Shown piece by piece: positions 18,026 to 28,671 of a DNA stretch of 64,000 nucleotides. The number at the start of each line of letters is the position of its first letter. The stretch's first letter is position 1. This DNA comes from Carpediemonas membranifera. Lineage: Eukaryota > Fornicata. The DNA is taken from contig JAHDYR010000045.1 of the NCBI GenBank assembly GCA_019828565.1, positions 1 through 64,000 of the forward strand. The letters are read 5' to 3'. Position numbers and translations under genes: made by a program. Under the pieces are notes generated by a model. The model made no database searches. It worked only from the letters and a program-made list of their open reading frames with translations, and was not told the origin of the DNA.

Positions 18026-18648
18026 CTTCAGGTCTGACCTGAGAAGGAAGAGAGGCGAGGAGAAGGAAGGAGAGTAGAAACAATCATAAGTAAGAGGTGC
18101 AGAGGGTAGTGTGATATAAGTCTGAGCTAAAAGTGTATATATGAACCAGCATGTATGGCCAGGCTGTGACTAGTTGGGCCTTAAAGTCCAAATGGACACC
18201 GGCGAACCATTCCGGCGGGAGCAAAAATGCAACACATTCTTTTTCAACAAACCCCTGTGCCCCACAGGGCCGGGGGCAGGGTTACCAAAAGGTAAAAAGA
18301 GCCCTGCCTGTCCGGCAGGCTGTAACTCCAGCCTTGGGAGGGGCAACAACCACTGTCGCTCCCACCTAAGCTCGTTAGGTAATGGTCCTGCCATGCGGCG
18401 AGGAAGGAAGCTAAGCGGAGACCGGCAGCAATGCCGACAAGCATCGTGAGGCCCCGACTGTGAAAGGGAATGGTATGCCCTAGGCCGGGAACTAAGGGAA
18501 TACAGGCACAAGCCTGCCCAAAAGGAAACGACTGCTCGGTTAGAGGCCTCAGCAACCCACCAAAAGGTACGCCCAAAAAGGGAATGTCTACAAAGAGCAG
18601 ATTAGTGCGCGCAGGGTAACTCCCGCAGTTTATGTCAGAACAACCTGA
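18026..18648 (+). other. LINE spacer between ORF2 and pol
   Basis: No convincing ORF. GC-rich, with short inverted repeats (for example CCCTGCCTGTCCGGCAGG-like around 18302). It may be a leader or internal ribosome-entry segment for the polymerase. Confidence 0.35.
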
Positions 18649-21600
18649 ATGAGAATAATATCGCTAAACAGCGAAGGGCACCTAGCGGGCGCAAACGATT
18701 ACAGCGGATCCATAGCTTTATCCATCCGCAAGAGGATAAGGACTGATGCGATCCTCCTCCAGGAAACCAAGCGGTACGGTAATACCACCATCCCTTGCTG
18801 GGTAGATCTCCAGTACGCCTGTGCAGGAGAGGTCAAGCCATTAGAGGCAACGCGCAAGCGACCCACAAAGGGACTGGCCACACTGATTAGCCCGCACTCC
18901 AAAGCGGAATGGGACGTAGGCGTGTCCGACGGGACGAACCCACGAATCCAAGTAAGCATCCTCAAAGCATCGAGGGCCACGGCAGTCATCAATATCTACG
19001 CTCCCGATAGTGGATGTGCACGACCCGAGATTGAGGAGTTCGACCGGATGCTAGAGCAAACCGTCGCGAACTATGAGGGGTGTGACATCATCATCATCGG
19101 GGACTGGAACAGGAGGCCAGGGAAACTCAGGCAAGCAACTGCGATGACCCTCCAGCGATGGAACCTCACCCCAATAGCACCAACTGCACCGACGTACGGG
19201 ACTAACTCCCGAACGTCCACAATAGACTATGCAGCGGTAACAGGGGGTATCCAAAACCCGGTTGTTAGGGTAATAGACAAGACCACAATCGGGCACTGGG
19301 GGTCGGCACACAAAGCCATAGAGCTCACCTGGGATAGCAACCCGACAGGGAAACCAGAGATATCAAAGAGACTGGAAATCCCACGGATCGATACGTGGCT
19401 GGTCAAACCCAGGAGAACAGGGCCCAAGCTAGAAGAGTGGCCACCACTAGACAGCAAAATACCAGTGGACGAGATGGAGACTCTCATAAGGAAATGGTTG
19501 TCCACCGGGTTTGCTACCTCCAGAAGGCACCCATTCGCTGTAGAAAACCAGGAACGTATCCCTAGTGAGGTATGGGAACGGCTGGCCAAAGCATCCACCT
19601 GGAGCAAAACCGCCGCCAAAGATATCAAAAAGTCCCTCAACGGAGCACTGAGCAGATCATGGAGGACCTTCCAACATGACTGGAATGAGCAGGTTGAGGT
19701 TGGATCCCGTGATGGGTACAAAACGACAAAAAGGATCCTCGCAAACCAAGTGTTCCGCTTCTGGAACGAGAAGCAGCACGCCGGTCTCCCGGTAATGCTG
19801 AAGGCTGGAAACAAGATTCTAGCAAGGCAGAGGGAGATTGCAGACTCCCTCCAGGAGCAGTACGCGAAGGTCAGCTCCGGGAAGGAACCCACCTGGGAAC
19901 CCACCTGGGAAACCGAGCCAAAAACGGACATGGAGGACCATCCGCCATCGCTTGAAGAAGTGACAGCGGCGGTCAAGTCCATAAGGAAGTCCTCGGCCGG
20001 AGGCCCGGACGGGATTATTGGAGATTGTCTGAGGGACCTCCCCGAGTCAGCGTACGAGGCAATCACAATCCTGCTCGCGAAAGTATACGACAGCGGGACC
20101 ATGCCAACCACATGGAAGTATGCAGCGGTGTCGCCTATCCACAAGGTTGGGAAGGACAAGCTCACGCCCAGCTCGTACAGACCGATCTCCCTCACCCCCC
20201 TCCTATACAGAGCCTACGGGAGGATACTGAAATGGCGCCTCAGGCCGACGGTGGAGAAGTTCATCCCCAGAGAGCAAGTTGGGTTCATGAAAGGGAAAAC
20301 TGTAGTGGATCACATAGCCCTCCTAGCCCAACTCCACCAGTCCGGAAACCGTACCAGCGTCCTACTTGACATAGCAAAAGCATATGATACGGTCCCAAGG
20401 GACCTGCTGGTGAACAAGTTGACGCTCATGGGGGGTACACCCAAGACTGACGAGGGCCATCCGAAATACACTTACAGAAACGTACATCTCGGTACGAGGG
20501 GCAAGCACATGGTCCAGAACAAACATGGGGGTCAAGCAAGGATGTGTGGTGGCCCCCACTCTGTTCATTCTCTTCACAGCTAACTGGCTAAGCCAGGCGG
20601 CACTGTACCTCCGGCATAGAGAGATCCCGGACCCCTGCCTCCCTCCAACGGACGATAGGCCCAAAAACTGCCTCATTGCAATGTTTGTAGATGATACAAG
20701 CATCTCAGCCGAGACCCCGCAGCTCGCCGAAGAAGGCACAGACGCAGTGGTCAGGGTAATTGAAGCCCATGGACTCCAGACCAGCCCAGGCAAAAGTGTG
20801 GTGATAAGTACCGACGTAACTGCAGCGGTCAGCATCCAAGGAACTCCCACACTGGCGTCAGACTCAGCAAGGTATCTGGGACTCTGGCTAGCCAGCGGGA
20901 AGAATCCGTTGGCAGCATGCATCAAAATGAAGACGTCACAATCCCGGAAATACCTAGCCCTGGCAGGAGAGCAGGGTGGACCAAAGGATCCACCCCGGCC
21001 GCCACCTCGGAATCCATCCTCAGAACCTTCCTCTGGCCCAAGATCGAGTTCGGGATCGAGATCTGGGGCCAAGCGCTCAGGGGAAGAGCCATCTGGAACA
21101 ACTGGCGCGGCCTAATGGCAGGCACAGGACCAGGGGGAGGAGGAGCCGCCCGTGTACTAATGGGATGGATGTGCTGGGAGGCAGATATGGGGCAGAGAGC
21201 GGTGAGGCTCTATGAGTCTGCGCACGACCCGGACCGTCCGACCCCCCTAGGGAATCTGGACTGGGCGACAGCGGAGAGAGGATCGGTCTTACATCGCCTC
21301 TACCAATGGCGACGGAGCGTCCTCCAGGGCACACAGGAGGAGATGCCCGCCAGGGAAAGAGCAAAGAGGGGAGGCTGTACCCTCACAGCAGAAGAACTAC
21401 TGCACACCGGGAGCCGAACGGACAAAGGGGTGGCAACAGTACTAGCCCCGGAAGTCATCCTCAGCATGCAGCAAGGGAAGAGACCCAAGAAACCAGGAAT
21501 GATCAAGGGTGAGATGATAACCAGACGGGAAGTCAAGAGAGTAATCATGACTGCATCCAACACACTCCCCTCCCCCAGCAACAGTGGCAGAAGCAGAGCC

Positions 21601-22020
21601 ATACTTGGGAGCGCGATCGGCCAGCCCCAGGCCCTCCTGAGCAGGATCAAGCGGTGTTGCCCCCTATGTACCCTGGACTCAGAAGGTGACACCATTACTC
21701 GCCTGTACACTGTCACCAGAACCGCGGCGGAAACCACCAAAATCCTCTCAGAATGGGCATACAACCAGCCCCTGGGAACACAAAGCCACATCATCTGCCA
21801 ATGCAAGGCGGTAGAACGCCCAGAAGGATGGAATGACATCCTGGCGGAGGCGCATCTACGCACACAGTACCACGCCCTAAGGCAAGGGCAGGAGGCGGAG
21901 TGGTACAACTCAAGGGCAATCCTGGAAATGCTCTGGCTCCTCCGCAGCGAGGACCATACCGTCAGAGAGGGACTGCAGAACGGCAGACGTGCCCTTCTGA
22001 ACCTCCGGAAAGACGGGTAA
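18649..22020 (+). pseudogene. LINE endonuclease/reverse transcriptase, two frameshifts
   Basis: Starts at ATG 18649. The APE-type endonuclease shows LLQETKRYG (catalytic Glu), INIYAPDSG, IIIGDWNRRPG and a SAHKAIEL tract in the place of S-D-H. The reverse transcriptase follows: AGGPDGIIGD, YRPISLTPLLYR, QVGFMKGKTVVDH, DIAKAYDTV, then GVKQGCVVAPTLF and the catalytic AMFVDDTSI. A C-terminal Cys/His tract (CCPLC...HIICQC) matches the CCHC motif of LINE polymerases. The frame changes near 20440 and again near 20980, so the protein as written cannot be made without frameshifts. Either the copy is dead or these are sequence errors. The 3' part (20980-22020) is intact. Confidence 0.88.
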
Positions 22021-22499
22021 GTACACCATCCCAGAATCCTATGACCTCTGGGACCAGGGTCAAACTGGGACCCAACCCCCCTCAACCGAAGCGGAGCGCT
22101 CCTGGGATCAGCGGGGGACGCAAGCCCCACGTATCCCGGTAGCACCCAGCCGCGGAAGGGGACTCAAACCCGAACACTAATCTCGCTAACACACAAACGC
22201 TCACCCATACTGGGAACGAAGACATCATTCAGCCGGCAGAACCGGCACACTCTTCACACGTATAAGAAATAACCCAGAGCCATAGGGCGGGGCACGTATG
22301 CACATGTATACACGTACGTGCGAGGTATCGGGGCGCAGCAGCCAAACAGGAGGGTAACCATAAGGCAACAATACCACCTGGGCGGCACCTGGACCAAATC
22401 AGAGCTGCGCCGAACGGCCCGGCACCCAAAACTTGGAACCAGCCGGAAGCTAGGAAGAAGCCCTATAGGGAACAAATCCTTGAGGAGGGGATCCATGCC

Positions 22500-23036
22500 G
22501 GAACGGAAAGTGTGGAAGAGCCCGAACGCAGCCGTGAATCATATAGCTACCCAGCGATGATCGGTGGGTTTCATAACTGGCCCAATTGCGTGGTACGGCA
22601 AACGCCAAGCCCGAAACCGCTTCGGCGGGTGCCTGAAAAATTGCAAACTGGGTCGAATGGTATGGAGAACATATCCCTGAGAGGAGCCTTGTAGGGGAAA
22701 CCGAGCAGAAGGCCCCGGTGGCGGGTGTGCAGGGCAAGGCCTTGCGGGTGCCAGGCAGAACGGGGGCCCGAAGGACCCCCAAGAGTAAGACCTGGGTTAT
22801 CCCGACTTTGGGGGTATCGGGCCAGCCAGTTGATAGGTCAACATGCAAGGGACTACCCAGCCTTACCAGCTGGACCCTGACGGTGATGGTGCTAACGCCC
22901 CCAACGTAGTATCAGGCTCGCTCACGAAGGGAAGTCAACACGCTAAGGCGTTCCCGGGGACATGGGGTGGTGCAAACTGGTAATTCCCTGATTTACACAG
23001 GTGTACAGGATACGTTAAATTTCTTTCTTTCTTTCT
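22500..23036 (+). repeat. LINE copy 2 3' UTR and tail
   Basis: Homologous to 16395-16886 and ending in TTAAATTTCTTTCTTTCTTTC, a short tetranucleotide tail instead of poly(A). The stretch 22021-22500 before it holds no gene. Confidence 0.75.
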
Positions 23037-23050
23037 TGTCGGACGACTCT
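23037..23050. repeat. 14-bp target-site duplication, right
   Basis: TGTCGGACGACTCT, partner of 11498-11511, directly after the LINE tail. Confidence 0.85.
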
Positions 23051-24354
23051 ATGTTCAGCACCCCGCCGGAGGCGGACGACGATACGTGGTCGGTGCAAGC
23101 GACGCCGGACCTCGCCAGAGTCCGGCGCCGTCTGTTTGCAGCACGCGACGGCTTAACCGCCATTGAAGAGTCGGAGGACGACGACGACCTCTTTATTGAA
23201 CGGGAGCCGGTGGGTGACGACACGGCGATGGAGTGGGCTCCCATCTATACGGAGGACGAAGTGTGGGAGAAGTACGTCGCGGTGTGTGAGAGTGTGGGGG
23301 TCATCTGGCCGAGAAGCGCGTTCGCTCCGCCGATTGCGCAGAGCAAGTCGATTATCCTGCCAAGCCTTCAGACCGAGCCCTGCGCGCAGCCAGGCGCGCA
23401 GCTGGCGACGCCGCTACATCCCTCGCCGGCCCATCTCCCACCGGTTCTGCTGCCAGACAGCTTTCAGCGGATGACCCGTGCTCTGGCACCCGCTCGGCTG
23501 TCCCTTCCATGTCCCTCGCCGAGTCAGCTTCTTCTGGCTCTGTTGGTAGCTCGTCTGTGGCCATCGCCGACACTGGTGCATCCGCATCCGCCATAACTCC
23601 CACTGCCCGCGCCAAGGCGCCGAAGCGCAAGCTTCCTTTCCTTACCAGTGAGATTGATGTGGAGCAGTTCCTAAGCTCGTGGGCTAGTTCCACCAAGCTT
23701 GAGGCAGCCGGCGCCAGGGAGCTGAAGTTTATATCCAAGTCGGACCTGAAGTCGGTCATTCGGAATGAGAGGGTCCAGAGTGTCGAGCGCATCTGCAACA
23801 TCGCATGGGTGGCATATCAGATGGAGCTCTACAATGAGCTGGAGAATGACGGTGTGGCCATCGACGACTGCATCGTCCCGACCGAGCAGCTGGAGGTACT
23901 GCAGGCTAGGGTTAGCGAGGCCTTGATGCGACCCACCAGAGAACTTATCGATGGAACTCGGAAGGTGTGGAATTACAGGGCGACGTACGCCGGCATGGTC
24001 AAGTCGATTTGTGACTCCATGGCAACGATGTTGTTCATCGACCCTGGGACCGTCACGCGACACTATATTCTCGTGGTGAGATACATGATTCTCTTCCCCA
24101 ATCTCTTCTGGGACCTGCTCTTGAGCCACTGTCTGCCTGACACCATCGCTTACACCAACGTTGTCATGGATGTTGGTCTGAAGAATCTTTTGCTTGACAC
24201 CCCTGCCGAGGATGACTCGTCCCTCACCACGCTCATCCAGAAGAAGTTTGAGGGCGATGACAGAAGAGTTGTCATTTATAAGGCGATTGGAACAGCTGAT
24301 GAGGAAGTTGTCTCAACTGGGGCAGTTCCTCAGGTCGAAGAGCCTGACGAGTAA
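23051..24354 (+). pseudogene. Island family-1 gene (copy B), interrupted
   Basis: This continues the frame at 11419-11511 across the LINE empty site. The first part (about 23051-23300, acidic, SEDDDDLFIEREPVGDD) is in one frame, and the rest (including ATG 23509 to 24354) in another; both frames are open over about 23280-23500, so the shift lies there. The C-terminal 280 residues are helical and match copy A (352-1410): VVRYMILFPNLFWDLLLSH versus FEYIILYPTEFCQMLSH. The ORF from ATG 23509 alone would encode 281 resid­ues and might still be expressed. It ends in GAGTAAACT and is tail-to-tail with the family-3 gene. Confidence 0.65.
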
Positions 24355-24403
24355 ACTATATCCATTGATTTATCAGTGTTACTTACCAAACCGAGTAAAG
24401 GAG

Positions 24404-25389
24404 CTACGGGTAAACTGCTCCAACAGCTTTCGAGCCTGAGGCGAAGGCTGCGGACAATACCAGCTGCGAGTAGTTTTGTTTTCGACCAGATTGTTTTTGT
24501 TTGGCGTCTGCAGTCGCCTCGCACGGTTTCTGCCAAGTTCTGGTCACCCACGGCTCCTCCCACTTGGTGAGGTGATAGCCGGACTCAAACTTGGAGATAG
24601 AGTCTATGGCATAGTGCATCACAGTGTCAGTGAGCTGAACAGCAGTCACATCTCCAGTGACGAGATCGGCTGTGCTCGTAAAGTTGGCCCAGTCAATAAA
24701 GTCCTTGAAGACTTCAGGAGAAATCTTGCGAAGGGCATAGTGCTCCCACCAGACCGTGAAAGCAGTAGGATGGCTGACGATTGCGTAAGCCCTCTTGGCC
24801 ACACTCGTCGGTGCGATGGTAATGCACGCCTTCCTGACCTTGTCGCTCGGTAGTCTCATGCGCCTCACCTTAGCAGCAATGTCACACCAAACAACCAAGT
24901 CCTGCACGTCTTTGAGCAGTGCGAGGGTGGTGTCGATCGACATTGACGACGGATCACCAGCACCGAAACCTGCGAAGACTGTCGTCTGAATAAAAAAAAG
25001 TCGACTGCCACAGAGCCCGAGAACGACACAAGAAGGCTGTTCGTTCTCTCCATCATCCACTTACTGCCACACTGAGTGCATAGCCAAGCGGAAAAGAACG
25101 AGCTGCGGACATCGGCCCTGATTTTGGCTGTGTTACCGTTATTCTCGCCCTCGTTAAGCCTACTGATTGTGAATAGCGAGTACTTGTCCATAAAGAGCTC
25201 AAAAGCTTCCTTAAAAGCCGTTGTCTCTTGCTGTTGGGTGCTTGACGTGATAGTGTTCATTTCCATCCGTGCAGAGCCCAGCCGAACGTCTCCAGACATA
25301 GTCTGAGCAGCGTAACTAGCCTGCCAGGGTCCGTGTACGCAGTATGTGTCTTGGCCAAGCTTGAATTCGTCGGTTGGCCGAAAAAGCAT
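24404..25389 (-). pseudogene. Island family-3 gene (copy B), frameshifted
   Basis: Starts at ATG 25389 and reads to about 25000, then continues in another frame to 24404. The switch coincides with a run of eight A (plus strand, near 24992), so one base may be missing or extra through slippage or assembly error. The joined protein would be about 327 residues. Homology to the gene at 2618-3406 covers both halves (AWLCTQCGSKW; QLTDTVMHYAIDSI). No catalytic motif. It sits between family-1 copy B and the second SET-like gene. Confidence 0.65.
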
Positions 25390-25811
25390 AAACTGCACGG
25401 GTCCAGGTCGGCAACCGTTGCCGACCTGAAAGCCGCTCCTTGGGCGTTGAAGAACAGAAGAGAAAGCGATCAGCGATGCGTTTATGCAGTGTTAAGCAGG
25501 TTGTGCGCGTCAAAGGTAATGCCTTTCCCCGCAAGCTAATCAACATCATCATTCTTTCTCTTCCGTATTAATGCGAGCGAACAGCAATAAAGACCATTTG
25601 GCACTAACTTAACACTACAATGAGACTGGCAAGCAATGGGAGCACAGAGACAGTAACAACATCAAGAAGACCTCTCGATTTACGAGAGGGGCCGAAACGC
25701 CGCTGAAGAGGCCGCGGGCCAAGATGCCAGGGAACGAGCGCATGGAGGGTGCCTGAGCTGCAGCTTAGCTTGCTTATTATTGATTTATAAACGGGTCGAA
25801 TTCTGAGAACG

Positions 25812-26518
25812 ATGTCGGAAGAAACGATCGTAATCCCCTCGGAGGGTTCTAGCATGTCTCGTCATGACTATGAGCTGCTGTTTGACAAAATACCGGCAGA
25901 CTTGAAGGATATTGACTGGAAGCAGGAGGGTAGCTCGTTCCTGGACCGGGACATCACGATAGCGGCCAACGGTGTCTCCAAGAGCGTACAGCTGTACATG
26001 ACTGATCAGCGCACGCTATATGGAGGCACCGCTGGCAAGGGCATCGCGTCTCGTGCCGAAATCCCTGCGAAGAGCATCATCGGCCTGTACTGCGGCCGAC
26101 TGATCGACTTCCAGCCGGATGACCCCACGTACTGCACTCGCGTTGGCACGACGAAGTTCGCTATGGATGCGTCTTCACTGATGGGCAAGCTTGGAGTCCA
26201 CACGGTGAACGACAACTCTGCTGTTTGTAACATGCCTCTCCCCCAATTATTTAGTACCACAATGTCAGTGCTCTTCTGTGCCATGTTTGTGTGGAGGATG
26301 CAGTCTTGCCTGTCATTGTATATGAAGCAAGCGTTGACATTCGTCCGTTTGAGTTCCTCTCGGTCGCCTACGAAGATGACTATTGGGCTGACCCCTTTGC
26401 TTGCCGGCCTCTCGTTGTCGCTGACTTCGAGACACTGCTGACCGACAAAGAGATGACGAAGGAAGGCAAGTTGACCTTGGCATTGCAGTTCTTCGACAAG
26501 GTATCCACGAAGAAATAA
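25812..26518 (+). CDS. Divergent SET-domain protein (copy B), spliced
   Basis: Exons 25812-26222 and 26255-26518 encode 224 residues, against 222 for copy A. SET motifs: GKGIASRAEIPAKSIIGLYCG at the N-terminal loop, HTVNDNSA at the NHSC position (Asp again replaces His), and EFLSVAYEDDYW at the close. After splicing the alignment to copy A runs without a gap larger than a few residues through EDAVLPVIVYEASVDIRPFEFL, which is the main support for the intron. Without splicing, the first exon would run into an unrelated frame. It lies 260 bp upstream of the HEPN-type gene on the same strand. SAM binding is plausible; catalysis is doubtful without the His. The stop is in AAATAAATA. Confidence 0.72.
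26223..26254 (+). other. 32-nt intron in SET-like copy B
   Basis: GTTTGTAAC...ATTATTTAG. Phase 0. Removal restores the SET reading frame and the match to copy A. Its 5' end GTTTGTA is the same as in the OTU intron at 6487-6514. Confidence 0.65.
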
Positions 26519-26778
26519 ATATCTGTCTGATTGAGTGATAGTCAAGCGCCACGGGTGATACTACGTCCGCCAACCTTACCTTGCCTTTAAGTATGCCAGT
26601 ACAAAGCACTCACGTGTTATCTTACCATGTAAACAGAGAAATGTGGCATTTATCAGTTGAAGCAACGCCCAGCCCACATCAATATGGGCTGTAGGTTACG
26701 TTTCTGCTGTCTCTAGACGCTCAGTGATCTCACTTACCACCGAACATTTCTTTAGAATTTCGTTCTGAAGAAACCGAT
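26519..26778. other. Intergenic, contains conserved leader of HEPN gene
   Basis: No gene. The last 38 bp (26741-26778) are part of the 77-bp block also present inverted at 3666-3742, so this leader is conserved enough to be a promoter or initiator element. Confidence 0.4.
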
Positions 26779-27651
26779 ATGAGCTCTGGGGCGAAGGATT
26801 CAGCAGGATACGCCAGCATGATGTTTGAAGCGCTACTGAGGATGATTCCGAAGCTGCAGGAGTACATCGCGAGGTACCGTGGTGACGGTGGCGAGATGGA
26901 TCCGGCTATGCTTTTGCAAGCGATCCTACATCGTGTTCCTGATCTTCACCACGCTGATAAGAGACATATAAGCGAGCTGTTGGCAGCTCGAAACTCAATC
27001 TGCCACAATCGCGATGTTTCCAGTGCTGACGATTTTGCATCCTTTGAGATGTCGGTCACATGCGTCATGTCGTTTGTGACGCAGAAGGTGGGCCGTGATG
27101 ACGGCTTCAATGCCTTCATGGAGGCTCTGCACAACGAGGCGAACGGGGGGCCGACCAGGACGCGAGTTCACCCGCAAGCCCCTTCCCGCAGGGACTCCCA
27201 GCCTGTCAGGATAGTCAAGAAGCGGGTTGAGGTACCTGTTTACATGACTGCGCTGGGTCCTGATCCTGATAAGCCGAGGATGGTGGGAAAATGCCAGCAG
27301 TTTTCGCCACAGGGTGAGCATGCAGAGACTCAGACTGTGCGAGACCTAGAGGAGGCGTCTACTCAGACAGAGCTGTTGGTTGAGCCTGTTAGTACCCTGC
27401 GCACGGATGAATTATCTCGACGCGTCGTCAAGACCGCGATGTGCGATCTGCTTCGACAGAAGCTGAAGGAGAAGCCACCGACCGTATTCGCAGGGTCATG
27501 CGTTGTGTGTGGTGAGTCTGTGGACGATAGAGAGTGGGCCTGCACGCGACGTGGCACCAAGACGCCGAAGTCTAGCTGCCGAGATTTGTTGAAGCAGGCC
27601 ACTGTTGATGCTTCAGCCGCAAGAGCAACAAAGAAGGCACGACACACGTAA
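26779..27651 (+). CDS. HEPN-like protein with C-terminal Cys motif
   Basis: 290 residues from ATG 26779. Residues about 65-100 (ISELLAARNSICHNRDVSS then DDFASFEMSVTCVMSFV) fit the R-N-x-x-x-H motif and following helix of Swt1-type HEPN domains, many of which are RNases or RNA-binding modules acting in RNA quality control, toxin-antitoxin and defence systems. A central linker rich in Gln/Glu/Thr follows. Near residue 245 CVVCGES...C occurs, a CxxCG motif shared with the island-C proteins at 30998, 31621 and 34404. Whether it cleaves RNA is unknown. The 3' end overlaps the opposite-strand gene at 27613-27984. Confidence 0.65.
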   Translation: MSSGAKDSAGYASMMFEALLRMIPKLQEYIARYRGDGGEMDPAMLLQAILHRVPDLHHADKRHISELLAARNSICHNRDVSSADDFASFEMSVTCVMSFVTQKVGRDDGFNAFMEALHNEANGGPTRTRVHPQAPSRRDSQPVRIVKKRVEVPVYMTALGPDPDKPRMVGKCQQFSPQGEHAETQTVRDLEEASTQTELLVEPVSTLRTDELSRRVVKTAMCDLLRQKLKEKPPTVFAGSCVVCGESVDDREWACTRRGTKTPKSSCRDLLKQATVDASAARATKKARHT

Positions 27652-27984
27652 GGTATATTTGACGGGAAAGGCAGTGGCCTGGCTTGGAAGCGTGTGAGAC
27701 CTTATACTGCGGATTAGGTCGGTTTCGGCACCAGCAGTGCGAAGAAGGCGAACGAGAGCCTTTTGAGGCATCGAGATAGACTTGTACCGTCCAAAACGGC
27801 GACAGAAGGACAGAGAGTCCAGAAACTGTTCGAATACGTCACTATTTTGTCGGATCTCTGTGCAAATAACAACATCAGCATCCTCATCGTCGCACTCAAG
27901 GTAAACGCACAGTTTTTGATATGTATGCTTGTATTGCTCCTTCGTAGAGCGCTTCAGTTCCTCTAGAGCGTGCTTCAGCAGCAT
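27613..27984 (-). CDS. Small island protein with OTU-type N-terminal module
   Basis: 123 residues from ATG 27984. The start (MLLKHALEELKRSTKEQYKH) resembles the first exon of the OTU protein (LLKWIESASKEQYDA), so the two genes may share an N-terminal helical module. The last 15 residues are antisense to the end of the HEPN-type gene and may not be genuine. No catalytic motif. It may be an exon of a larger gene whose rest has been lost. Confidence 0.45.
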   Translation of the reverse strand: MLLKHALEELKRSTKEQYKHTYQKLCVYLECDDEDADVVICTEIRQNSDVFEQFLDSLSFCRRFGRYKSISMPQKALVRLLRTAGAETDLIRSIRSHTLPSQATAFPVKYTLRVSCLLCCSCG

Positions 27985-28526
27985 TTCGATCGAGATTAAA
28001 AATCACCTGAATTCTAGCTCTGTTCTGGCCGCTGCAGGCACCGCTGGGCGCAATAGAGCTCGGAGCGGCGTTGTCTGCCAAGAATACCTATTTGCTCCCG
28101 GTGAAAATTGAACCCACGATCAGGGGGCTGTGTACAAAGTCTCTTCCCTCTATGCCACGACTTATGGGAAATCGGCCCTTATTAAGCTTCCTACAGGGAA
28201 TATAGGCCATTTTGGAGGTATGAGCGACTGGGAGGGGGAGATTGGTGGACATTTATGGTATGACTGGACTCTACTCGGGCAGACTATTATAACGAGGCTC
28301 AGATCAGACCTCTACGGCAGCTATACGAGGAGAAACGAGCCAGTAAGGGCACTAGCGGCCCATGGCCGCAGCAGCGCCCAGCCAAACTCAGCTATAGGGT
28401 CGGCTGTAAGTACGGCTGTCCAGACTTCTATGATGATGCTGCTTCATTCGCGACATTCCAGACGAAAAAATCATGATCATCAAGTCATCCAGCCAAAGAC
28501 ATGTCGTCGTACATGTATAAATCGAT
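27985..28526. other. No recognisable gene
   Basis: About 540 bp upstream of the family-7 relic. One plus-strand frame is open over part of it but starts without ATG and has no protein-like pattern. Confidence 0.35.
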
Positions 28527-28613
28527 ATGTCGTCGTCCACTCAGTTGATGTCGGACAACACTGCCGTAGAGGCTGTTCTCGCTTCAATTCGCGCCAAGAT
28601 CGCCGAAATTGGC
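28527..28613 (+). pseudogene. Family-7 first-exon relic
   Basis: From ATG 28527 it encodes [20 protein letters not shown] and AKIAEIG, matching the start of the gene at 61253 ([20 protein letters not shown]). Homology stops at about 28613, and the H3-like frame starts 59 bp later. So a truncated family-7 exon sits next to the histone-like gene. Confidence 0.7.
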
Positions 28614-28671
28614 GTTTTGATTTTTTCGGAATGACCTGCAAGAACCCCCCCCCCGCAAATTGCGCAGAAGT

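Larger units (their letters stand above)
11512..23036 (+). mobile_element. LINE-type retrotransposon insertion, two defective copies
   Basis: An 11.5-kb block flanked by a 14-bp duplication. Copy 1 (about 11512-16886) has upstream ORFs and an ORF1-like gene but no reverse transcriptase; its ORF1 jumps straight to the 3' UTR. Copy 2 (about 16887-23036) is 5'-truncated within ORF1 and retains ORF2 and the endonuclease/reverse transcriptase. Both copies end in related 3' UTRs and a TTAAAT(T)TCTTTCTT-like tail. Non-LTR elements integrate by target-primed reverse transcription, which explains the duplication and the 5' truncation. The tandem arrangement could reflect a second insertion into the tail, template jumping, or recombination at the shared TCGGAGTGGAACGGGCGC sequence. 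Confidence 0.8.

Noticed and set aside
26227-26254. A 28-nt intron starting GTAACATG in SET-like copy B
   Set aside because: Splicing here leads into the wrong frame; the 32-nt alternative from 26223 restores homology to copy A.
28130-28526. Long open frame leading into the H3 second frame
   Set aside because: Starts without ATG and has no protein pattern; only the H3 part is meaningful.
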